From positions 1-25,713 of the forward strand of contig CANQXC010000003.1 of the NCBI GenBank assembly GCA_947627785.1: 25,713 nt of DNA, given 5' to 3'. Of this stretch, positions 17,168-23,102 are shown piece after piece. Origin of the DNA: an uncultured Clostridia bacterium. GTDB taxonomy: Bacteria > Bacillota > Clostridia > TANB77 > CAG-508. The translations under genes were made by a program, and so were the position numbers. Below the pieces are notes generated by a model. The model did no database searches. It had not been told where the DNA came from and saw nothing but the letters and a program-made list of their open reading frames with translations. Each line of letters starts with the position of its first letter. The stretch's first letter is position 1.

Positions 17168-18415
17168 ATGGATTTAAGCAAACCTTTGGCACATAGGGTT
17201 AGACCAACAAAACTAGAAGAATTTGTAGGACAAGAAGAGGTATTAGGAAAAGACAAAATATTATATAGAACCATAAAAGCAGATAGACTTACAAGCCTAA
17301 TACTTTGGGGACCTACAGGATGTGGAAAAACCTCAATTGCAAAAGTAATAAGCAATACCACAAAATATAAATTCATACAAATAAATGCAGTAACATCAGG
17401 AGTAGCAGATATAAAAGCAGCAGTAGAAGAATCAAAAAATATGCTATTAAATCCATCAGGAAAATGTATATTATTTATAGATGAAATACATAGATTTAAC
17501 AAATTACAGCAAGATGCTCTTTTACCATTTGTAGAAAATGGAACAATAATATTAATAGGAGCAACAACAGAAAATCCATATTTTTCCGTAAATAAAGCTT
17601 TAATATCAAGGTCAATGGTAGTAAAATTAAAGCCACTTGGCTTTCAAGATATAGTAAAAATATTAAACAATGCCTTAACAAATCCAGAAGGACTTGGAAC
17701 ATATAAAATAAACATAGAAAAAGAGACATTAGAGGCAATTGCAAAACTTTCAGGAGGAGATGTAAGAACAGCACTAAACACATTAGAGCTTGCAGTACTT
17801 ACAACCACAATGGATGAAAATGGAGTTATAAACATAACCAAAGAAATTGCAGCAGAATGTATGGGAAAGAAAAAAACAATGTTTGATAAATCCGGAGACT
17901 CACATTATGATAATATAAGTGCCTTCATAAAATCTATGAGAGGAAGCGACCCAGATGCAGCAGTATTTTACCTAGCTAGGGCATTAGATGGAGGAGAGGA
18001 CCCAGTATTTTTAGCAAGAAGAATTACAATTGCAGCAGCAGAAGATGTAGGATTAGCAAACCCAAATGCTTTAGTTATTGCAACATCTGCAATGCAAGCA
18101 GTTGCAGCAATAGGAATGCCAGAAGCAAGAATAATACTTGCAGAAGCTGCAATATATGTAGCACTATCAAAAAAATCAAACTGTGCATATTTAGCAGTAG
18201 ATAAAGCCATTCATGATGTAAGCACAAAAGATACTGGAGAAATACCAATGCATATAAGAAATGCTCCAGCAACTGGAATGAGTGAATTTGGTTATGGTGT
18301 AGGTTATAAATATCCACATGACTATCCAAACCATCAAGTAGAACAACAATATCTGCCAGACAAAATGCTTGGTACAAAATATTTTATAAAAGACGAAACA
18401 GTTGGAGAAATTTGA
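17168..18415 (+). CDS. rarA: Replication-associated recombination protein A (RarA/MgsA), AAA+ ATPase
   Basis: 415 residues. RarA acts at stalled replication forks. The N-terminus PLAHRVRPTKLEEFVGQEEVLG is typical. Walker A is GPTGCGKTS, Walker B is CILFIDEIHRFNK, sensor 1 is IGATTENPYFSVN, and the C-terminal MgsA-type domain shows FDKSGDSHYDNISAFIKSMRG and YPHDYPNHQVEQQYLPD. It starts 14 bases after ruvA with an AAAAGGAGAAG ribosome binding site, so the two are probably one transcript devoted to fork and junction repair. Confidence 0.95.
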   Translation: MDLSKPLAHRVRPTKLEEFVGQEEVLGKDKILYRTIKADRLTSLILWGPTGCGKTSIAKVISNTTKYKFIQINAVTSGVADIKAAVEESKNMLLNPSGKCILFIDEIHRFNKLQQDALLPFVENGTIILIGATTENPYFSVNKALISRSMVVKLKPLGFQDIVKILNNALTNPEGLGTYKINIEKETLEAIAKLSGGDVRTALNTLELAVLTTTMDENGVINITKEIAAECMGKKKTMFDKSGDSHYDNISAFIKSMRGSDPDAAVFYLARALDGGEDPVFLARRITIAAAEDVGLANPNALVIATSAMQAVAAIGMPEARIILAEAAIYVALSKKSNCAYLAVDKAIHDVSTKDTGEIPMHIRNAPATGMSEFGYGVGYKYPHDYPNHQVEQQYLPDKMLGTKYFIKDETVGEI

Positions 18416-18453
18416 TAATAGGAAATATATATTGTAAAAATCAATGAAAATAC

Positions 18454-18482
18454 TTGTAATTTTTGTAAAAGTATGTTAAACT
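18454..18482 (+). promoter_or_regulatory. Promoter for rpmB
   Basis: TTGTAA (18454-18459), a 17-base spacer and TAAACT (18477-18482), about 48 bases before the rpmB start. Confidence 0.45.
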
Positions 18483-18529
18483 AAATAATAGTGAATTTTA
18501 TTTGAACAATATTAGGAGGTGCATATATA

Positions 18530-18727
18530 ATGGCAAAATGTGAAATATGCAATAAAACAGTAAATTATGGAAATCAATTAAGTATAACACGTTCACATAT
18601 AAGTAAAAGAACATCAAGAACATTTAAACCAAATGTTAGATCAGTAAAAGCAGTTGTAGATGGTCAAACAAAAAGAATTAATGTTTGTACAAAATGCTTA
18701 CGTTCAGGCAAAGTAAAAAAAGCATAA
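18530..18727 (+). CDS. rpmB: 50S ribosomal protein L28
   Basis: 65 residues, the normal L28 length. It has MAKCEICNKTVNYGNQLS, the conserved SHISKRTSRTFKPN and the C-terminal CTKCLRSGKVKK. Four cysteines (CEIC and CTKC) make this the zinc-binding form of L28. AGGAGG is well placed before the ATG. Its own promoter and terminator make it a single-gene unit. It converges with the minus-strand spoVM gene, an arrangement also found in B. subtilis. Confidence 0.96.
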   Translation: MAKCEICNKTVNYGNQLSITRSHISKRTSRTFKPNVRSVKAVVDGQTKRINVCTKCLRSGKVKKA

Positions 18728-18733
18728 AAATAT

Positions 18734-18764
18734 AAGAGCAAGAAAAAACTTGCTCTTGTTTTGT
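18734..18764 (+). terminator. Rho-independent terminator after rpmB
   Basis: A perfect 9-bp stem AAGAGCAAG (18734-18742) with CTTGCTCTT (18749-18757), an A6 loop, and a following GTTTTG. Confidence 0.88.
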
Positions 18765-18908
18765 AAAAGAATGTTACAATTTAGATTTGCAATATAAAGT
18801 TTGTACGGAGCTTATGTATTTATTCTAAATTGAACGTATTGCATTAGATATTTAATTTTAATAAATATATAAATGCTAAATTTGGATATTTCTGTAATTA
18901 ATTTTACC

Positions 18909-18929
18909 TTAATTTTTTCTAAAAATTAA
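18909..18929 (-). terminator. AT-only hairpin just past spoVM, possible weak terminator; rest of 18765-18931 empty
   Basis: TTAATTTTT (18909-18917) and AAAAATTAA (18921-18929) form a perfect 9-bp A/T stem with a 3-base loop, two bases beyond the spoVM stop. I see no gene in the remaining 18765-18908. Confidence 0.35.
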
Positions 18930-18931
18930 TT

Positions 18932-19009
18932 CTAATTTTCTTTAATTCCAAAAATTAATTTAACAAATCCCCTCAAAAATTTAGGAACCTTTTTTACAAC
19001 TATTGTCAC
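18932..19009 (-). CDS. spoVM: Stage V sporulation protein M (SpoVM)
   Basis: 25 residues from a GTG start. It reads MTIVV-KKVPKFLRGFVK-LIFGIK-EN, which lines up with the SpoVM pattern: a short strand, then the conserved P-K-F-L-x-G and an amphipathic helix with spaced Lys residues and a glycine. SpoVM is a membrane-curvature-sensing peptide that marks the forespore and anchors the coat morphogen SpoIVA. AAAGGAG lies 10 bases upstream of the GTG on the minus strand. The gene converges on rpmB, as spoVM does in B. subtilis, and this shared order is strong independent support. It lies 26 bases after a 48-residue membrane-protein gene and is probably co-transcribed with it. It is too short for default gene callers. 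Confidence 0.78.
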   Translation of the reverse strand: MTIVVKKVPKFLRGFVKLIFGIKEN

Positions 19010-19035
19010 TTAAAACACACTCCTTTATATAGAAT

Positions 19036-19182
19036 TTAGTTACATAACCACGAAAGTCCAACACAAACTACAATAAGACCAATAAGAAATAACCAACCTG
19101 TAAAAGGAAGCAAAATAACGAGTAGAATCCCAAGCCCTAATCCAATTAAACATACAGCTAAAGTTTTCCTAAAAATCCTCAT
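19036..19182 (-). CDS. 48-residue two-segment membrane protein upstream of spoVM
   Basis: The ATG at 19182 is preceded by a strong TAGGAGG ribosome binding site and opens a 48-residue frame. After a basic N-terminus (MRIFRKT) come two hydrophobic segments (about 8-25 and 30-46) separated by LPFTGW. The shape is a hairpin membrane protein with little outside the bilayer. I recognise no named family, though similar short proteins occur in Clostridia. spoVM follows 26 bases downstream on the same strand, so a sporulation or membrane role is inferred only from position. Confidence 0.75.
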   Translation of the reverse strand: MRIFRKTLAVCLIGLGLGILLVILLPFTGWLFLIGLIVVCVGLSWLCN

Positions 19183-19212
19183 AAATTACCTCCTAATATA
19201 AGTATTTGAAAC

Positions 19213-19241
19213 TTAATATATAATATTAAATTTTATGTAAA
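19213..19241 (-). promoter_or_regulatory. Possible promoter for the small membrane protein-spoVM pair
   Basis: On the minus strand, TTTACA (19241-19236), a 17-base spacer and TATTAA (19218-19213). It would give a leader of about 25 bases. The region is very AT-rich, so the match may be chance. A sporulation sigma factor could instead drive this pair. Confidence 0.3.
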
Positions 19242-19260
19242 ATTGTGAAAGAAGGAATAA

Positions 19261-19893
19261 ATGTTTTTAGATTTAATATATCCGCCAGTTTGTGGAATAT
19301 GCGGAAAAATAAATAAAAAAAGCTTATGCAAAAAATGTGAAATACAGCTAAAACCATATGAAATGAATTCAATTTGTAAACCGAAAAATAAATATTTTGA
19401 TTATCAAATAAAAATATTAAAATATAAGGGAATAGTTAGAGAAAGGATAATCGACTTTAAATTCAATGAAAAATCATATTTATACAAAACTTTTGCTAAA
19501 ATTATATTAAATGACAAAAAAGTATATGGTTTTTTAAAAAAATATGATATAATTATTTATGTGCCTATGTATATAAAAAAGAAAATGTTAAGAGGGTACA
19601 ATCAATGTGAATTAATAGCAAAAGAACTAGCAAGTAAGCTTCAAATAGAAAAACAATTCAACAATTTAAAAAAGATAAAAGATACAAAAAAACAAAGTTC
19701 ATTAATAAAAGAAGAAAGAAAAGCAAATATAAAAGATGCATTTAAAATAAATAACAGCACAAGCATAATAAACAAAAAAATAATATTATTTGATGATATA
19801 TACACAACAGGAAGCACAGTTAATGAATGTAGTAGAATATTAAAAGAAGCAGGAGCAAGAGAGGTTTTGGTACTTACACTTGCAATAGACTAA
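19261..19893 (+). CDS. comF: ComF-family phosphoribosyltransferase-like protein
   Basis: 210 residues. An N-terminal four-Cys zinc finger (CGICGKINKKSLCKKC) is followed by a PRTase fold with the PRPP loop IILFDDIYTTGST. VPMYIKKKMLRGYNQCELIAKELA and KKQSSLIKEERKANIKDAF are family hallmarks. ComF aids transformation in naturally competent bacteria and in B. subtilis and others interacts with DNA-uptake and recombination proteins; no metabolic substrate is established. GAAAGAAGGA serves as the ribosome binding site for the ATG at 19261. dprA and radA in the same window fit a competence gene set. The following KAP gene is 76 bases away. Confidence 0.88.
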   Translation: MFLDLIYPPVCGICGKINKKSLCKKCEIQLKPYEMNSICKPKNKYFDYQIKILKYKGIVRERIIDFKFNEKSYLYKTFAKIILNDKKVYGFLKKYDIIIYVPMYIKKKMLRGYNQCELIAKELASKLQIEKQFNNLKKIKDTKKQSSLIKEERKANIKDAFKINNSTSIINKKIILFDDIYTTGSTVNECSRILKEAGAREVLVLTLAID

Positions 19894-19916
19894 ACAAAAG
19901 AAAATATTAAAAAACA

Positions 19917-19946
19917 GTTTTAAAGGTTAAACATAACGTTTAAAAC
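19917..19946 (+). promoter_or_regulatory. Dyad upstream of the KAP NTPase gene, possible operator
   Basis: GTTTTAAA (19917-19924) and TTTAAAAC (19939-19946) are perfect inverted 8-mers with centres 22 bases apart. A nested TTAAAC/GTTTAA pair lies within (19927-19943). The dyad ends shortly before the AGAGGA ribosome binding site. No T run follows, so it does not look like a terminator. Confidence 0.35.
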
Positions 19947-19969
19947 AAATAGAGAGGAATGTGTTAAGC

Positions 19970-21866
19970 ATGGAAGATTTAGTAGAAAGCATATTAGATT
20001 ATATAAGAGCAGATTATACAGATTATGCAATAATGATAAATGGAGAATGGGGAAGCCGGAAAAACATACTTTTGGAATAATAAAATAAGACCTAAAATAG
20101 ATGGAATGCAATATAATGGAAAAAGATATTCAACTATATATATGTCATTATATGGGATATCAAACTTAGAGGAAATAAGTAAAAAAATATTTATAGAAAC
20201 AAGTCAACTTATGGATAAAAACGTGAAAAAACATATGGATATAACGGGGAAATATTCAATACCAGAATATGCAAAAACAGGTTTAAATATGGCAAACATT
20301 TTTGGTGTAAATGGCAATAATGATAAAATAGACTATGAAAAATTCTTTTCAACAGATAATAAGGTTTTATGCTTTGATGACCTAGAAAGAGCCAATGTAG
20401 ATGTTATAGATATATTAGGTTATATAAACAACTTTGTAGAGCATGACCACATAAAAACAATAATAATATGTAATGAAAAAGAGCTTTCAACAAAATTAAA
20501 AAATAGCAATTTAGATGATGAAACAAAACCAATGGTTGAAAGAATACAAGACAAAATAGAATATGTATTTGATAAAGCAAACGACTATGAAAGAATAAAA
20601 GAAAAACTAATAGGTGAAACCTTTGAATATAGACCAGAGTTCAATTATATAATAAATGGAATACTTATGAGGTATGAGAATAATCCAGATTTAATAAGAT
20701 TTTTAAGAGAAAATACACCATATATTATAAATACTTTTAACAAAAGTCAAACTAGAAACTTAAGAATATTAAAACATTCATTAAATGATTTTTCAAAAAT
20801 TTTTGATATGGTAAATAAATATTATCCGAACACAAATTATAGAGTAATCCAAACAATGCTTATTTTCACAATAGCAATTTCATTTGAAATAAAAGCAGGA
20901 AAAATAACAAAAGATAAATTTATATATATAAATAACAATGAAGAATATAAAGCATTAGTAATATCATCTAAAGTATTTATGGATAATAGGCAATTCTATA
21001 TAAAAGAATTTGATAATAACTATTACTACAACTTTAAAGCAGAATATAGATTCTTTAAATTCATTGAAAACTATGTAAGAACAAGAATTTTCGATACAAG
21101 AAAATTTAAAGAAGACATGGAAGATATAATAAACACAGTAGATACTGAAAAACTACCAGGACATAAAAGGCTATTAACAGAAGAATTCTGGAAAATATCA
21201 GATAGTCAATTTCCAGAGGTAATAGAAGAGGTAATAGATAATGTAAAAAATGGAAAATTAATATTAATAGATATAACTAAACTATTTATGTATTTTGTAT
21301 ATTTTGTTCAAAAAGGATTAATAAATTATCAAATTAGCGAAATAAAATCAATATTCTTTAACGGAATGGATATAGCTTACCAAAATTCAGAATACATAGA
21401 AAATCCAGAGCAAGAATTAGAAGGATTATCATTTGGAGAAAAAAATGTAGACGTAGAAGATATTCTAGCACATTTCTATGTACTAAATGGTAAATTAAAA
21501 GATAAAATGTACACAGAAAAAGCAAATGATGTATTAAAAGCAATACCAATGAAAATAGAAAACTTTTATGAAAAATTGGATGAAGAATGTATGGATATAC
21601 CAATATTTAAATATTATGATCCACACCAATTATTCCAAAGAATATCTTGTGCAAGTAATGAGGATATAGTGCAGATAAAAGAAAAACTATTAGAAAGGGC
21701 AAAGAAAAATCCAATAAAACTAAAACCAGAATTAAAAAATATGATAAAGTTAAAAGAAATTACAGAGCAATATATAGAAGGTAAAGAAATTACAATAAAA
21801 ATAGTAATGCTAAGTGAATTCTTAAGAGATTTAGAGCGTATAATTAAAAAATACGAAAGAGCATAG
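19970..21866 (+). CDS. KAP-family P-loop NTPase, with a +1 frame change inside Walker A
   Basis: 631 residues when CGG 20057-20059 is bypassed. The ATG at 19970 follows AGAGGA and opens MEDLVESILDYIRADYTDYAIMI; NGEWGS is then followed by the break. Skipping one C continues as G-K-T-Y-F-W, completing Walker A (G25-E-W-G-S-G-K31-T). Walker B is the KAP-typical CFDDLERA (D136-D137), then FVEHDHIKTIIICNEKEL. The long C-terminal helical region is Lys/Glu-rich with no clear membrane segment. KAP NTPases include phage T7 exclusion protein PifA and other defence-linked ATPases, so a conflict role is possible but unproved. Straight reading stops at TAA 20078-20080 after 36 residues, so no useful product exists without the shift. 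An internal start at 20040 would lose the P-loop serine context. Confidence 0.82.
20054..20061 (+). other. Candidate +1 recoding site 4 (AGC CGG AA) in the KAP NTPase P-loop
   Basis: The zero frame reads GGA AGC CGG AAA AAC. Skipping C20057 gives GGA AAA ACA, so the protein reads G-S-G-K-T. This glycine is essentially invariant in Walker A. A purine-rich, Shine-Dalgarno-like GGAGAATGGGGA lies just upstream (20042-20053), though it also encodes G-E-W-G. Confidence 0.62.
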
Positions 21867-21909
21867 AAAGTATAAATAAATTAAAAAAATCAAGGAAAGG
21901 AAAAATAAA

Positions 21910-22620
21910 ATGGAGGAAATAAAATTAAAATACTATTTTAAATATATAGAGGAGTTTAGAGAGAAGGAAATCTTTGAGAATTGTACTTATGTATGGGAGC
22001 CTATAAATAAAATTAATAGTTATTTAAAAGAAAAAATAGTAGAGCCAAATATAAAAGTAAATAAAGCTGAAATGGGGGAATTTTGTTCAATAACAGGAAA
22101 CTATTTTATAGATGAAGGAACAAAAATAGGAGCAAATGTAAGTATAGAAGGTCCTGTTATAATAGGTAAAAATGTAACTATACAATCAGGAGCATTAATT
22201 AGACCAGGAACAATAATAGGAAATAACTGTGTAATAGGCCATAGTTGTGAAGCAAAACATTGTATAATACAAAACAAGGCAAAGATACAAAGCTTTACAT
22301 TTTGTGGAGATTCTATAATTGGAAAATCAACAAGAATTGGAAGCGGAACAATACTTGCAAATAGAAGATTTGACCAAAAAAACATAGAAATAAAAATAAA
22401 TGGAGAAAAATTTAATACAGAAACAGACTTTTTTGGAGCAATAGTTGGAGATAATTCAAGAATGGGAGCAAATAGCACAAGTGTACCTGGCACTTGCATA
22501 GGACCATACACTTGGATATTGCCAACAGTACAAGTAAGAGGCTTTATACCAGCAGAAAAAAGAATATTACCAAAAGCAGAATATATAATACAAGAAAATC
22601 CAAGAATAGAATTAAAATAA
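21910..22620 (+). CDS. Left-handed beta-helix (hexapeptide-repeat) acyltransferase / sugar-nucleotide family protein
   Basis: 236 residues. The central region is a run of hexapeptide-repeat turns (IDEGTKIGANVSIEGPVIIG, TIQSGALIRPGTIIGNNCVI, DSIIGKSTRIGSGTILANRR), the left-handed beta-helix of the GlmU C-terminal domain and its relatives. The N-terminus (KYYFKYIEEFREKEIFENC, YVWEPINKINSYLKE) resembles the short lead-in of GlmU-like proteins lacking the uridyltransferase half. Trimeric acyl- or acetyl-transfer to a sugar phosphate is likely; the substrate cannot be told. It starts 43 bases after the KAP gene with an AAGGAAAGG ribosome binding site and ends before a strong terminator. Confidence 0.82.
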   Translation: MEEIKLKYYFKYIEEFREKEIFENCTYVWEPINKINSYLKEKIVEPNIKVNKAEMGEFCSITGNYFIDEGTKIGANVSIEGPVIIGKNVTIQSGALIRPGTIIGNNCVIGHSCEAKHCIIQNKAKIQSFTFCGDSIIGKSTRIGSGTILANRRFDQKNIEIKINGEKFNTETDFFGAIVGDNSRMGANSTSVPGTCIGPYTWILPTVQVRGFIPAEKRILPKAEYIIQENPRIELK

Positions 22621-22641
22621 AAATTAAATGAATTTAATAAG

Positions 22642-22678
22642 TTCATTGGCAAAGGTTATTTTGCCAGTGAATTTTTTT
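22642..22678 (+). terminator. Rho-independent terminator after the acyltransferase gene
   Basis: TTCATTGGCAAA (22642-22653) and TTTGCCAGTGAA (22660-22671) form a 12-bp stem with one G-U pair and a 6-base loop, then a T7 run. It closes the comF-KAP-acyltransferase group. Confidence 0.9.
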
Positions 22679-22695
22679 ATATGCATAAAAAACAG

Positions 22696-22766
22696 ATACA
22701 AATATTACAGAAATATTACAAATAGATAGTTTATGTTACAAATAGATTAAGTTTATATTACAAATA
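22696..22766 (+). repeat. Four direct repeats of (A/T)TACAAATA spaced 20-22 bases, upstream of the surface-protein promoter
   Basis: Copies begin at 22696 (ATACAAATA), 22716, 22736 and 22758 (TTACAAATA). The middle two extend to TTACAAATAGAT plus AGTTTAT, so the repeat unit is about 20-22 bases, near two helical turns. The array ends 10 bases before the -35 element, where an activator would bind. Confidence 0.6.
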
Positions 22767-22776
22767 CTAAAATTCA

Positions 22777-22805
22777 TTTACAGTTAAATAAAAAAATGTT
22801 AAAAT
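22777..22805 (+). promoter_or_regulatory. Promoter for the leader and surface-protein gene
   Basis: TTTACA (22777-22782), a 17-base spacer and TAAAAT (22800-22805), preceded by an extended TGT (22797-22799). It follows the terminator at 22642 and the repeat array and is the best promoter before the surface-protein gene, with a leader of about 290 bases. Confidence 0.55.
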
Positions 22806-22864
22806 TAAAATAAAAAGTGAGAAAAAAGATATATTTTGGGCAATAAAACAAATGGAGGAAAAAA

Positions 22865-22972
22865 ATGAAAAAGATAAGTAAATTATATATAATATATAAA
22901 AAAATGAAGGCTGATGTAATGAAAGTTAGTAATAAGAAATTACAGGGGAAACTCTGCAATGATACATCATGA
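22865..22972 (+). CDS. Possible 35-residue leader peptide upstream of the surface-protein gene
   Basis: ATGGAGGAAAAAA before ATG 22865 is a strong ribosome binding site. The frame gives a Lys-rich peptide (MKKISKLYIIYKKMKADVMK onward) of 35 residues. I recognise no family. It overlaps a small hairpin, CAGGG-GAAA-CTCTG (about 22942-22955), with a GNRA-type loop. It may be a true small gene, a regulatory leader ORF, or chance. The rest of 22973-23102 has a second strong Shine-Dalgarno (GGAGGAGGAGG, about 23025-23036) with no ATG, GTG or TTG start behind it. Confidence 0.35.
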   Translation: MKKISKLYIIYKKMKADVMKVSNKKLQGKLCNDTS

Positions 22973-23102
22973 ACTTTTAGAATGTAAACTTTTTTAATGC
23001 ATGAAAACTTAAAAATAAAAAAAAGGAGGAGGAGGTAGAAATAATAAAAAACAATAATAAAAAAGGAAAAGAAGCAAAAAGAAATAAGGAGGGAAAAGTT
23101 AG

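Noticed and set aside
22900..22975. Cyclic-di-GMP-type riboswitch before the surface-protein gene
   Set aside because: A GNRA-capped hairpin is present, but I could not find the rest of the conserved core; the region is kept only as an unexplained leader.
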